NCBI GenBank assembly: GCA_963736455.1
Contig: CAVTON010000001.1
Span: forward strand, 682,001 to 746,000
Direction of reading: 5' to 3'
Origin: DAHUXD01 sp963736455
GTDB taxonomy: Bacteria > Acidobacteriota > Thermoanaerobaculia > UBA5066 > Gp7-AA6
DNA length: 64,000 nt
Shown here: in pieces, positions 33,978-45,688 of the stretch
Numbering within the stretch: position 1 is the stretch's first letter
How the letters are laid out: each line of letters begins with the position of its first letter
Program-made: the position numbers and the translations under genes
The notes under the pieces: generated by a model
What the model saw: the letters and a program-made list of their open reading frames with translations, nothing else
The model's database searches: none
What the model was told of the DNA's origin: nothing

Positions 33978-34117
33978 TTCTATTCGGCGCCCGGCCCTCG
34001 CTTCGCTCGGCCCTGACCTCGACGCGTCGTTCCCCCGCCACGGATTCTATTTCGAAGACTGGCCCTCGCTTCGCTCGGCCCCGCCTTCGACGCGGCGTTC
34101 CTCGCCGCGGGTTTCTA
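33978..34117 (-). repeat. Tandem imperfect repeat of the response-regulator gene's 3' end
   Basis: Units beginning TTCTATT recur at 33978, 34045 and 34113, a period of 67-68 bases; the third lies on the stop codon of the response regulator gene. Each full unit contains CCCTCGCTTCGCTCGGCCC, a REP-like motif whose core CTCGCTTCGCTC is also seen at 56925 in reverse. The array looks like duplication of the gene end into its 3' untranslated region. Confidence 0.65.
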
Positions 34118-35494
34118 TTCGACGCCCGACTCGAGCTCCTTGATGCGCTGCTTGATGACGATCTCCGCGACGTCGGGAATCACTTCCCAGGCGATCTCGC
34201 GGACGATGCGCTCGGAGAGGCGCTCGACGACGCGCGACGCGAGCCGGTCGATCTCGTCGTCCGACAGTCCGCCTTCCGGCCGCGAGACCGATGACAGCAT
34301 CGCGTTCAACTGGCCGATCGACGTCGTCTGGGCGAGCACTTCGATCTCCGACGGCACCGCGCCGTCGTCCGGGGCCGCCGCCTCTTCCGCGGGAGCGGCG
34401 GAGGCATTCTCGCGCATCACCGGGATCTCGGCCGTCCGATCCTCCGGGGAGCGCTCGGACTCGGTGTGGCGCGGGTGGGTGGGATCGGTGTCCCGTTCGG
34501 GAGCGCTGTCCGCCGTCCGCGAGAGGGCCGCGTATTCGGCCGCGAGAGGAATCTGCTGCGTGGGCGCTTCGTCGGCGCGCATGGGCGGTGCCGGGATCGA
34601 AACCGTTTCGAGGGGCACGGGACCGGTCGGGCGCCGCGACTGCGAGTCCTCCGCGGAGAACGGAATCGGCGCGATGTCAGGCTCGGGCTGACGCGGCACC
34701 CAGAAGGGCGCCGGCGCGGCCTTGGGCGCGGGCTCGGACGCCGCCTCGGATTCCGACTCTTCGCCGAGCCACTCGGCCGCAGCGGGCGCCTGCGCCTCGG
34801 GGGCCGGCTCGGGAGGCGAATCGACGCCGCCGGACGCCCGCGCGGCCGCCGGTCCGCCGTCGTCGGAGTAGGTGTATTCCGGGTGAGCCTGTTCGAAGGC
34901 GGCGATGGCCGACTCGACATCGGCCTGGCCGTACTCCTCCTCGAACATGTCGGCGCCGCCCGGCACCTGCGCCGGCACGCGGATCGTGCCGGTGAAGTCG
35001 TCGGACTGGAAACCGGGCTCCCCCGCCGGCCCCGCGTGGGACTGCGGAGCGGGAGGAGGCGGTGCGACCGGATTCGGCATCGTAGGAATCGCGATCGTGG
35101 CGGCGACCGCGACCTCGGACGCCGGCCGGGCGAGCAGCGCCTCGACCTGGCGCAGGAGCTGCTGCGAGTCGAACGGCTTCGAAACGATGGCGTCGCAGCC
35201 GAGCCGCTCGGCGCGGTCACGGTCGAACGGCTCGAAGGTTCCCGAGAGAAGGATGACCGGCACACGCGCCGTCGCGGGATTACCCTTGATGGCCTCGCAC
35301 ACCTCGTAGCCGTTCTTCTCGGGCATGACGACGTCGGCGAGGATCAGGTCGGGGACTTCGCCGGCCGTGATCCGGTCGAGCGCACGCTGTCCGTTGGAAA
35401 CGCAGACCAGGTCGTATTCGCTGTCCGAGAACGTCAGCTCGACGACCTTCTGAATCGTGAGGCTGTCGTCAGCCAGCAGGATCTTTCTCGTCAA
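34115..35494 (-). CDS. Response regulator with receiver domain and acidic/proline-rich linker
   Basis: A 459-residue protein. Residues 1-122 are a CheY-type receiver with Asp9/Asp10, phospho-acceptor Asp54 (LILADVVMPE) and Lys106 (IVSKPF). Residues about 125-375 are a low-complexity Pro/Ala/Glu linker, probably disordered. The last 70 residues (GGLSDDEIDRLASRVVERLSERIVREIAWEVIPDVAEIVIKQRIKELE) form a helix conserved in similar proteins of acidobacteria and myxobacteria. No DNA-binding or enzymatic output is present. TTG start at 35494 (TTGACGAGAAAG); no good alternative. Partner kinase not in window. Confidence 0.85.
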   Translation of the reverse strand: MTRKILLADDSLTIQKVVELTFSDSEYDLVCVSNGQRALDRITAGEVPDLILADVVMPEKNGYEVCEAIKGNPATARVPVILLSGTFEPFDRDRAERLGCDAIVSKPFDSQQLLRQVEALLARPASEVAVAATIAIPTMPNPVAPPPPAPQSHAGPAGEPGFQSDDFTGTIRVPAQVPGGADMFEEEYGQADVESAIAAFEQAHPEYTYSDDGGPAAARASGGVDSPPEPAPEAQAPAAAEWLGEESESEAASEPAPKAAPAPFWVPRQPEPDIAPIPFSAEDSQSRRPTGPVPLETVSIPAPPMRADEAPTQQIPLAAEYAALSRTADSAPERDTDPTHPRHTESERSPEDRTAEIPVMRENASAAPAEEAAAPDDGAVPSEIEVLAQTTSIGQLNAMLSSVSRPEGGLSDDEIDRLASRVVERLSERIVREIAWEVIPDVAEIVIKQRIKELESGVE

Positions 35495-35541
35495 TGTTAA
35501 CCCTTAGTAGGTCAGGAGGTTACACACTTCGAGCCGTCGTG

Positions 35542-36492
35542 TCAACCCGCCGAGCCCCAGACCGCCGAGAGATACCGGCTCGGAGGCCGGTGGCCGAGGC
35601 TCGCCGACAGCGATCGCGAAGCCTCGACGACCCGCGCGAGCGTCACTCCCGTTTGGATCCCGAGCCCTTCCAGGAGATAGAGGAGGTCCTCGGTGGCGAG
35701 ATTGCCGGAAGCGCCGGGCGCGTACGGACAGCCTCCGAGTCCGCCCGCCGAGGCGTCGAAGGTCGTCACGCCGCACTGAAGTCCCGCGAAGACGTTGGCG
35801 AGGGCGGTGCCCCGCGTGTCGTGGAAGTGCAGCGCGAGGACTCCGCGCGTCACGCCCGACTCGTAGAGCACTTCGATGACGTCGTACACGTCGGCGGGCG
35901 TCGCGACGCCGATCGTGTCGCCGAGAGAGATCTCGTCCACCGCGAGATCGAGCAGCTTGTGCACCACCTCGCGAACGGCTTCCGGCGCGACGTCGCCCTC
36001 GTACGGACAGCCGAACACGGTCGAGACGTAGCCGCGGACGCGAACCTTCTCCTGCTTCGCGCGGGCGACGACGGGGCGAAACCGCTCGATCGACTCGTCC
36101 ACGCCCGCGTTGATGTTCTTGCGGTTGAAGGTCTCCGAGGCCGCGGTGAACACGGCGATCTCGCGCACCCCGGCCGCGAGCGCCCGGTCGAGCCCCTTCT
36201 CGTTCGGCACGAGCGCGGGGTAGCGGATTCCGCTGACCCGGTGGATGCGCCGGTAGAGCTCCTCCGTGTCGGCAAGCTGCGGCACCGCCCGGGGAGACAC
36301 GAAGGAACCGACCTCGATCGCCGGAAGCCCCGCCTCGGAGAGGCCGTCGATCAGCTCGGTGCGCGCGTCGAGCGAGAGCGTCTCCTTCTCGTTCTGCAGG
36401 CCGTCGCGCGGCCCGACTTCGTAGACGGTGACCCGGTCGGGCAGATGGGGGCGCCGGATGGCGTGCTCTTCCCAGGGTTCCACGGAGACCAT
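35542..36492 (-). CDS. mvaB: Hydroxymethylglutaryl-CoA lyase
   Basis: A 316-residue TIM-barrel lyase that splits HMG-CoA to acetoacetate and acetyl-CoA, the last step of leucine degradation. Active-site segments: VYEVGPRDGLQNEKETL (catalytic Arg and Asp), EVGSFVSPRAVPQLADTEELY, VRGYVSTVFGCPYEGDV, HFHDTRGTALAN with metal-binding histidines, and the signature FDASAGGLGGCPYAPGASGNLATED with the catalytic Cys. Starts 19 bases after the biotinyl carrier stop; last gene of the leucine operon. Confidence 0.95.
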   Translation of the reverse strand: MVSVEPWEEHAIRRPHLPDRVTVYEVGPRDGLQNEKETLSLDARTELIDGLSEAGLPAIEVGSFVSPRAVPQLADTEELYRRIHRVSGIRYPALVPNEKGLDRALAAGVREIAVFTAASETFNRKNINAGVDESIERFRPVVARAKQEKVRVRGYVSTVFGCPYEGDVAPEAVREVVHKLLDLAVDEISLGDTIGVATPADVYDVIEVLYESGVTRGVLALHFHDTRGTALANVFAGLQCGVTTFDASAGGLGGCPYAPGASGNLATEDLLYLLEGLGIQTGVTLARVVEASRSLSASLGHRPPSRYLSAVWGSAG

Positions 36493-36511
36493 TATCCGCC
36501 AGCCGGCGCGG

Positions 36512-36981
36512 CTACCCGAGCTCGACCAGCTCCGCCCCGGCCTCGACGAGGTCTCCTTCCGCCACGCGAAGGCTCCGGACCACGCCGTCGCGCGGCGCCC
36601 GGATCGCGTGCTCCATCTTCATCGCTTCGAGCGCGAGCAGGACGGTTCCGCGTTCGACGGCCTGCCCGGCCTCGACGAAGACGCGGCGAACGCGTCCGGG
36701 CATCGGCGCGAGAAGACCCGCGTCGGAGTCGAGCGCGGCGCCCGGCCGAAGGGCGTGAGCCCGCTCGAACGCGTAGACGGCGCCGTCGCACCAGACGAAC
36801 GTCTTCGCGCCGGCGCGCGCCACGAACACGCGATGCACGCGGCCGCCCGCCTCGATGCGAGCGGCGCCCGGTCCGTCCACCGTCCGCCGAAAGGAGATGT
36901 GGCGGCCCCCGACCGAGGCCTCGCCGTCGCCCGCGAGGCGCACCTCCTCGATTCGCCCGCCGAGACGCAGCCTCGCGACGC

Positions 36982-36985
<4 letters not shown>
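36512..36985 (-). CDS. Stand-alone biotinyl carrier protein of the acyl-CoA carboxylase
   Basis: A 157-residue protein whose last 75 residues are a biotinyl domain (LLAPMPGRVRRVFVEAGQAVERGTVLLALEAMKMEHAI), with biotin-accepting Lys123 in EAMKM. The first 80 residues fold as the BT-like linking domain normally found between biotin carboxylase and carrier parts of methylcrotonyl-CoA carboxylase alpha chains. The GTG at 36985 overlaps the biotin carboxylase stop (GTGA), so what is usually one alpha chain is encoded here as two polypeptides. Confidence 0.88.
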
Positions 36986-38472
<1,487 letters not shown>

Positions 38473-38476
38473 CGCC

Positions 38477-39937
38477 TCACGGCGCGCGGCCCCGAGTTCC
38501 ATTCGCCCAGTCGGCCCAGATCCCGTAGATCTTCATCTGCTCGTCGAGCTTCCAATCCGGGTTGGCGAGGATGCGCGCCACCCCGGCGCGGGACTGGCGC
38601 GGCCCGATCCGGGCCGGCGCATTGGCGATTTGAGACACGAGCACAGCCGCCACGGCCGCGTTGCCGCGCGCGAGATCCGGATCCACCTTGTCGAACGTGT
38701 CGGACTCCGCGTGGTAGTCGGCAAGGTATCGGCCGGTGTCCTGGTTCGCGACGAGGTTCGGCACGCCCTCGAGGAGAAAGTCGAAGTTGTCGGTGCCGAG
38801 AATCGCCTCCTCGACCACGGAGTCCGCGCCGCGGGAGGCGACGGGGGCGAGAGCCGCCTTGACGGGAGCGTCGAGATCGGGGCGGCCGTTGGTGTAATAG
38901 CCCGTGATCCGGCCGTCGCCGATGTCGTGGATGACGACCGCGACGTGCCGGTCGAGCTCGCCCCGGTGCGAACGCACGTAGCCGCGCGAACCGAGCAGCC
39001 CGTTCTCCTCCCCCGTGAAGAGCACGAACCGGATGGTCCGCTTCGGCCGGGGCCCGGCCGCGATGGCGCGCGCCACGTCGACGACGAGGGCGCAGTTGAC
39101 GCCGTTGTCGAGCGCCCCGGTGCCGAGATCCCAGGCGTCGAGGTGGGCGCCGAGGAGCACGATCTCGTCCGGCTTCTCCGATCCGCGGATCTCCGCGACG
39201 ACGTTGCGGGCCTGGCCGGGACCGCCGACCTTGTTACGGATGTCCAGCGTGACGCGGGGCGCCGCGCCGCTCTCGAAGAGCCGGGACAGCCGGAGGCCGT
39301 CCTCGCGGGCGAGCTGCGCCATCGGGATGGGCGCGATCGGTCCCCAGGTGTTCGTATGGCGATACATGAGGTCCCGGGCCCTCGTCGACGTGAAGAGGAT
39401 CGCGGCCAGACCGTGATCCGCAGCCGCCTTCATCGTCTCCGGTCCGTTCTCGTACTCCGCGAAGAGGTCCTCGAACGTGATCATCGGCCGGCTGCGGACG
39501 AGCGCGATCGCCCCGCGCGCGGACTCTCCCAGCCGGTCGAAGTCGGCGCGTTTGCCGTCGCCCACGTCCACGACCGCGGCGGTCACCGGGCCCGGAGTGG
39601 ACGGAGCGAGGCCGAGAGACACGGCCCGCAGCGGACCCTCCGCGGGAGATACGAGCTCCGCCGAGATCGAGATGGCCTCCCAGGTTGCCGGAACCGGGTA
39701 CGACTCGAGATGCACGTCGTCCACGCCGGCGCGGTGGAACGCGTCCACGCCCCACTGCAGCGCCTTCTCGTAGGCGGGGCTGCCCGTGACCCGGCCGCCG
39801 ATCTGATCGGTGAGGATGCGCAGGTCCTGCTCGAGCCGGGACGACGGTCCCGTCGTGCGCTCGATCAGGACGTTCGCGTCCTGTCCGAAGACCGGCGAGG
39901 CGCAGAGGACCAGGACACCGGCGAGGATGCGGCGCAT
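38477..39937 (-). CDS. Secreted M28 family zinc aminopeptidase
   Basis: A 486-residue exported peptidase starting MRRILAGVLVLCASPVFGQ after AAAGGAAATC. A PA (protease-associated) insertion lies at about 130-230. The M28 catalytic domain shows IVLLGAHLDAWDLGTGALDNGVNCAL (zinc ligands His and Asp), TGEENGLLGSRGY (catalytic Glu), and DYHAESDTFDKVD with the last His ligand. It would release N-terminal amino acids outside the cytoplasm. Placement inside a leucine-degradation operon suggests peptide supply for the pathway; that is inference. Confidence 0.9.
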   Translation of the reverse strand: MRRILAGVLVLCASPVFGQDANVLIERTTGPSSRLEQDLRILTDQIGGRVTGSPAYEKALQWGVDAFHRAGVDDVHLESYPVPATWEAISISAELVSPAEGPLRAVSLGLAPSTPGPVTAAVVDVGDGKRADFDRLGESARGAIALVRSRPMITFEDLFAEYENGPETMKAAADHGLAAILFTSTRARDLMYRHTNTWGPIAPIPMAQLAREDGLRLSRLFESGAAPRVTLDIRNKVGGPGQARNVVAEIRGSEKPDEIVLLGAHLDAWDLGTGALDNGVNCALVVDVARAIAAGPRPKRTIRFVLFTGEENGLLGSRGYVRSHRGELDRHVAVVIHDIGDGRITGYYTNGRPDLDAPVKAALAPVASRGADSVVEEAILGTDNFDFLLEGVPNLVANQDTGRYLADYHAESDTFDKVDPDLARGNAAVAAVLVSQIANAPARIGPRQSRAGVARILANPDWKLDEQMKIYGIWADWANGTRGRAP

Positions 39938-39948
39938 TCGATTTCCTT

Positions 39949-40149
39949 TCAGTTGGCCTTCGGCTCGGCGGCCGGCGCGGCCGGCGCCGCGGGGGCCGGC
40001 GCGGCGGCCTTGCGCTTCGCGGCGTCGTCCTCGAAGGTGTTGCCGCAGAAGTAGCACTTGACGGCCACGCCCGGAAGATCGTCGGGCCGCCACGAGAAGA
40101 ATGCCTTGCCGCACTTCGGACATTCGAGCCGTCGCTGAGTTCCCTTCAC
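39949..40149 (-). CDS. Small zinc-ribbon protein with Ala/Pro tail
   Basis: A 66-residue protein. RRLECPKCGKAFF and AVKCYFCGNTFE give two CxxC pairs 20 residues apart, a zinc ribbon like those at the N-terminus of MJ0042-type proteins. The last 20 residues are Ala/Pro repeats. The GTG start at 40149 directly touches the stop of the hydratase gene. Role unknown. Confidence 0.72.
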   Translation of the reverse strand: MKGTQRRLECPKCGKAFFSWRPDDLPGVAVKCYFCGNTFEDDAAKRKAAAPAPAAPAAPAAEPKAN

Positions 40150-40950
40150 TTAGTCGATCTCCTTTGACCACGACGGCTTGCGCTTCTCGAGAAACGCCGT
40201 CAGCCCTTCCTTCGCCTCGGGCGAAGCGCGGCGCTCCGCGATGGTTCGGACGGTCAGCGCCATCGCGTCATCGGGCGACCGGCCGGTCACCTTCTCGATG
40301 AGCTGCTTCGCCACGCCGACGGCTTCCGGCCCGGACGTCAGGAGAGACGCGACCTTGCGCCGCCCCGCCTCCTCGAGCTCGCCGGCCGGAACGACCCGAT
40401 GCACCAGGCCGATGCGGTGCGCCTCCATCGCGTCGAAGCGATCGCCCGTCAGGAAGAGATCGCGGGCAAAGCGCGGACCGATCGAGCGCAGCACGTACGG
40501 CGAGATGACCGACGGCAGGATGCCGAGCTTGACCTCGGCCAGCGAGAAGACCGTTCCCTCCGCCGCGATCGCGATGTCGGCCGCCGCGATGAGTCCGACG
40601 CCGCCCCCGATCGCCGCACCGCGCGCCAAAGCGACGACCGGCCTGGGGCACGCGTCGATCGTGCGGAGCATGCGGGCCATCCTCTCGGCGTCCGCCTCGT
40701 TCTCCGCCCTCGAGTAGCCGCCGGCCTTTCGCATCCACGGGATGTCCGCTCCGGCGCAGAAGACCGGCCCCTCGCCCGCGAGCACGACGACACGGACCGA
40801 CGGATCCGCCCCGGCCTCGGCGAAGGCCCGCGTCAGCTCCTCGATCAGCCGGTCGTCGAAGGCATTGCGCACCTCGGGGCGCGAGAGCGTGACCCGGGCG
40901 ACCGGGCCCTCGCGCTCGACGCGCAGGCTCGAGAACGACGCCCCGCTCAC
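40150..40950 (-). CDS. Enoyl-CoA hydratase family, probably methylglutaconyl-CoA hydratase
   Basis: A 266-residue crotonase. SLRVEREGPVARVTLSRPEVRNAFDDRLIEEL opens the fold; VFCAGADIPWMRKAGGY is the first oxyanion-hole strand, ARGAAIGGGVGLIAAADIAIA the second with the conserved Gly-Gly, and SLAEVKLGILPSVISPYV carries the second catalytic Glu. The position between carboxylase subunits and HMG-CoA lyase suggests it hydrates 3-methylglutaconyl-CoA to HMG-CoA (LiuC role). GTG start overlaps the upstream stop (GTGA). Confidence 0.9.
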   Translation of the reverse strand: MSGASFSSLRVEREGPVARVTLSRPEVRNAFDDRLIEELTRAFAEAGADPSVRVVVLAGEGPVFCAGADIPWMRKAGGYSRAENEADAERMARMLRTIDACPRPVVALARGAAIGGGVGLIAAADIAIAAEGTVFSLAEVKLGILPSVISPYVLRSIGPRFARDLFLTGDRFDAMEAHRIGLVHRVVPAGELEEAGRRKVASLLTSGPEAVGVAKQLIEKVTGRSPDDAMALTVRTIAERRASPEAKEGLTAFLEKRKPSWSKEID

Positions 40951-41722
40951 GATCCGCCCGACAGGTTTCCCGAGAGCGCGAGCGGAACCGCGACGTCGCC
41001 GCCCTTCAGGCGCAGGATGAGCTTTCCCTTCAACTGCACGGCGACGTCTCCCCCCGAGAGCACCGCTCCGCCGGCCGCGGAGAGAAGCGCCGCATGGTCG
41101 ACGTCGACCGGAAGCGTCAGGACGTTCTTCTGTCCCGGATGCAGGATCATCCCCTGCGTCTCCCCGCTTCCCACCTCGCGGCCGTCGGCGAAGAGGACGT
41201 AGTCGGTCGACGCGATCTTCAGCGGGAACGCGAAGGGATTGCGGACCGAGACCCGGGCGCGCGCCTCGCTCGACAGTAGCGAGACGTCGGTCAGCGCGAC
41301 GTCGTCGAGGGACACGTAGTCGGCCGTCGCGTCGTGGTTTCCCTCGAGCTCGACGTCCTTCCACGCCTCCGAGCCCGTCCATTCGCGCGGCGTCGGAGCG
41401 CTCGAGCGAAGGCGATACGAGAAGCCGTCGGGGCGGAAGCGATCCGCCCAGTCCGCCGGCACGTCGGAAAAGCGCACGGAAACGGGAAGCAGCCACCGCC
41501 CGGCGGCGTGGGCCACCGTTCCGGAGATCGGCTGCTCGGAAGCCGAGCCGTTGATCGAGATCGTTCCGCGAAACGGTCCGGGCGCGAGGTCCGCGGCGGG
41601 ACCCGAGATCGTCACCCGAACGCTCGCCGTGCCCTCGAGAGCCAGCAGGAAGTGAAGCGGCGCCGCCGCGGCGGGCTCGGCGAGCCTCAGCGTCATCAGG
41701 GCGAAAGCGAAGGCCGCCACGG

Positions 41723-41726
<4 letters not shown>
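40947..41726 (-). CDS. Exported LEA type 2 (WHy domain) protein
   Basis: A 259-residue protein starting GTG at 41726 (GTGA overlap with mccB). A signal peptide (FAFALMTLRLAEPAAA) precedes two beta-rich domains. The second, about 135-235, reads ARVSVRNPFAFPLKIASTDYVLFADGREVGSGETQGMILHPGQKNVLTLPVDVDHAALL, the immunoglobulin-like late-embryogenesis-abundant type 2/WHy pattern. Such proteins are linked to desiccation and membrane protection; there is no obvious link to leucine degradation, where it sits. Confidence 0.75.
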
Positions 41727-43327
<1,601 letters not shown>

Positions 43328-43332
43328 CGAAA

Positions 43333-43743
43333 CTACGTCCGCGCGAGCTTCGCCGAAGCCGCTTCCCGGATGTAGTCGACCAGGGCGTGGGTCGGGGTCC
43401 CGGGCAGGAAAATCTCGCGGACGCCGAGGCCCTTCAGGGGCGCGATGTCCTTCTCCGGAATGATGCCGCCGGCCACGACGAGGATGTCCTCGCCTCCGCG
43501 CTCGTGGAGCAGCTTCAGGATTTCCGGAAAGAGGACGTTGTGCGCGCCGGAGAGGATCGAGAGGCCGATGACGTCGACGTCTTCCTGGATCGCCGCCGCG
43601 ACGATCTGCTCGGGAGTCTGGCGCAGGCCCGAGTAGATGACCTCCATGCCCGCATCCCGCAGCGCCCGGGCGATGACCTTGGCGCCGCGGTCGTGGCCGT
43701 CGAGGCCCGGCTTGGCGATCAGGACGCGGATCGGACGAGACAT
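43333..43743 (-). CDS. Stand-alone cobalamin (B12)-binding domain protein
   Basis: A 136-residue Rossmann-like B12 domain. The D-x-H-x-x-G signature (Asp15, His17, Gly20 in GLDGHDRG) supplies the lower ligand, with GLSILSGAHNVLFPEIL and VVAGGIIPEKDIAPLKGLGVREIFLPGT lining the nucleotide tail pocket. It equals the C-terminal domain of methylmalonyl-CoA mutase, which in split mutases is a separate subunit; no large subunit is present in the window. Leads the carboxylase operon. Confidence 0.92.
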   Translation of the reverse strand: MSRPIRVLIAKPGLDGHDRGAKVIARALRDAGMEVIYSGLRQTPEQIVAAAIQEDVDVIGLSILSGAHNVLFPEILKLLHERGGEDILVVAGGIIPEKDIAPLKGLGVREIFLPGTPTHALVDYIREAASAKLART

Positions 43744-43753
43744 GCGCGGCCGA

Positions 43754-43759
43754 AGTGTA
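43754..43759 (-). promoter_or_regulatory. -10-like TACACT before the B12-binding gene
   Basis: TACACTTCG lies ten bases before the ATG at 43743. The same nine bases, at the same distance, precede the gene at 63003. Confidence 0.45.
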
Positions 43760-44482
43760 TCAGTCGATGATCGCGACCGGATCGCCGACCCGCAGCCGGT
43801 TGCCCGTCAGCGAGCGGGCGTGCACGCCGAGGTGGCCGCTGCGCCCGCGCGCGATCGCCGCCAGGATCCCCGGAGAGCGCTCGGCCGTTTCGGCATCGAG
43901 GGCCGTGACGACGCAGCGCTCGGACGGCTTCACGATCTCGATGAGGACGTCGCCGATCCAGAGCTGCCGTCCGATCCAGCGGTCCTCCTCGAAGGCGCGG
44001 CACTCGGGAAGGTCGAGGACCACGTTGGCGCGCAGCCGGATCGGCTCGAGCGGTCCTCGATACTGCTGCTCGAGGAAGCGCAGCGTCGGCACCGAGATGA
44101 CGTGCAGCGGCGCCGGGTCGCTCGAGGCCTCGAGGCGCGGCCTCAGCCGGACCGGCCGGCCGCAGCGGCGCGAGACGTCCTCTACCCACGACGGGTCCGA
44201 CAGGGGGACCTCTTCTCCGTCGGGCTTGCGGACGCGGATCCAGGGGCCGAAGTCCTCGCCGCTCACCAGGGCATCGAGGTAACGCGCCCGGTAGCGCAGA
44301 AGGAAGGGAGCGCGCCGCGCATTCATGAGCGACCCCTCGCTCTCGTCGTACAGGTCGAACACACGGTCCCCCGCGAGCCCCGAGCCCTGGACGCGAGCCT
44401 CGTCGGGTGTCTCGCCCCCGAGCCCGCGGACCGGGAAACGCCGCAGCCCGGCGAGCTGTCCGACGACCTCCGCGAGTTCCAT
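43760..44482 (-). CDS. MOSC domain protein
   Basis: A 240-residue protein with an N-terminal MOSC beta-barrel domain (VGQLAGLRRFPVRGLGGETPDEARVQGSGLAGDRVFDLYDESEG) and a C-terminal MOSC domain (VLDLPECRAFEEDRWIGRQLWIGDVLIEIVKPSERCVVTALD), the latter containing the Cys in RCVVTALD that corresponds to the molybdenum-ligand position of mARC-type enzymes. Such proteins handle molybdenum cofactor or sulfur transfer. A TAGACT hexamer lies 18 bases upstream. Confidence 0.85.
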   Translation of the reverse strand: MELAEVVGQLAGLRRFPVRGLGGETPDEARVQGSGLAGDRVFDLYDESEGSLMNARRAPFLLRYRARYLDALVSGEDFGPWIRVRKPDGEEVPLSDPSWVEDVSRRCGRPVRLRPRLEASSDPAPLHVISVPTLRFLEQQYRGPLEPIRLRANVVLDLPECRAFEEDRWIGRQLWIGDVLIEIVKPSERCVVTALDAETAERSPGILAAIARGRSGHLGVHARSLTGNRLRVGDPVAIID

Positions 44483-44539
44483 GCTTTTTGAGAGAAGCGA
44501 AGTCTAGCAGGGGTGGGAAAAAGCGATGCCGGGGGCGGC

Positions 44540-45688
44540 TCAATGCGCGGCCGGAACCTCCACGATGCGCAGGATCCTGTCGTCGCCCGGACGCGGGTGC
44601 CCTCGGCCGTCGCGGTTGCTCGTGGCCACGTACAACGCGCCGTCGGGGCCGGAGACGACGTCGCGCAGCCGGCCGTAGACGTCCCGGAAGAGCTCCTCGG
44701 TCTCCGCGACCCGGCGCGGATCCGTCGGGTCGAAGCGGACGCGGATGAGCCGCTCGCCCCGCAGCGTCGCGAAGAAGAAGTCGCCGCGGAACGTGGGCAG
44801 CCGATCGCCGCGGGAGAACGAGGCGCCCGACGGGGCCACGGCCGGCGTGTATTCCAGGATTGGCGAGACCATGCCCTCGTGCGACTGCCGGTGATGGACG
44901 ACCGGCCAGCCGTAGTTCCTGCCGGCCTCGACGACGTTCACCTCGTCGCCCCCGCCCGGTCCGTCGAATCCCGAGGGCCCGTGCTCGGTCTCGATCAGGA
45001 GGCCCGACCGCGGGTCCCAGTCGAGGCCCTGCGAGTTTCGGTGGCCGTAGGAGAAGACCGGGGAACCCGGAAACGGATTGTCCGCGGGGATGCTGCCGTC
45101 GGCATTCAGGCGCAGCGTCTTGCCTCCGAGCGAGTGGAGATCCTGTGCGATCTTTCCATCGGTGGCGTCTCCGGTCGTGACGTAGAGCTTGCGGTCCGGT
45201 CCGAATCGGAGGCGGCAGCCGGCGTGGTACTGCGCGGCCGGAATTCCCTCGATCAGGATCTTCCTTCCCGAGAGCCCGTCGCCGTCGTCGCGAAACCGCG
45301 CGACGCGGACCCGCGGACCGCCGGTCGTGTCGTACGCATAGCAGAGGAAGAGCTCGCGCGAGTCCCCGTAGTTCGGGGCGAGCGCGATCCCCATCAGCCC
45401 GGTCTCCCCCTTCGCCTCGACGTCGGCGAGCACGGCGAGCGGCCGCTCCTGGAGCTTGCCTCTCTCGACGACGCGGACCCGTCCCGGCCGCTCCGTGACG
45501 AGCAGTCGCTCCGGGGACGTGAAGGCCAGCGACCACGGGACCTCCAGACCCGAAACGAACGTCGAAACCTCGAGAACGGCGCCCGAGCGCGTCGGATAGC
45601 GAGCCGTCGCGGGCGCCGGCGAGACGGCGCGGACGCACGACGCCGCGAGGATCGACGCGGCCAGGAGAACGGCGCGGTTCGAGGTCAC
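44540..45688 (-). CDS. PQQ-dependent sugar dehydrogenase-like lipoprotein
   Basis: A 382-residue exported protein, with lipobox LAASC near residue 18. The six-bladed propeller of soluble aldose/glucose dehydrogenase-type enzymes is visible: LEVPWSLAFTSPERLLVTERPGRVRVV, GETGLMGIALAPNY, QYHAGCRLRFGPDRKLYVTTGDAT with the catalytic His, SYGHRNSQGLDWDP, LIETEHGPSG, GGDEVNVVEAGRNYGWP and RLRDVVSGPDGALYVATSNRDG. It oxidises an unknown sugar or polyol at the cell surface using PQQ. GTG start overlaps the rdgB stop. Confidence 0.9.
   Translation of the reverse strand: MTSNRAVLLAASILAASCVRAVSPAPATARYPTRSGAVLEVSTFVSGLEVPWSLAFTSPERLLVTERPGRVRVVERGKLQERPLAVLADVEAKGETGLMGIALAPNYGDSRELFLCYAYDTTGGPRVRVARFRDDGDGLSGRKILIEGIPAAQYHAGCRLRFGPDRKLYVTTGDATDGKIAQDLHSLGGKTLRLNADGSIPADNPFPGSPVFSYGHRNSQGLDWDPRSGLLIETEHGPSGFDGPGGGDEVNVVEAGRNYGWPVVHHRQSHEGMVSPILEYTPAVAPSGASFSRGDRLPTFRGDFFFATLRGERLIRVRFDPTDPRRVAETEELFRDVYGRLRDVVSGPDGALYVATSNRDGRGHPRPGDDRILRIVEVPAAH

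Noticed and set aside
33932..34114. T-box leader for valS
   Set aside because: Only the terminator hairpin is present; no T-box sequence, specifier stem or antiterminator is seen.
31577..34294. 905-codon plus-strand open frame opposite valS
   Set aside because: Antisense shadow caused by GC-rich third positions; valS is certain.
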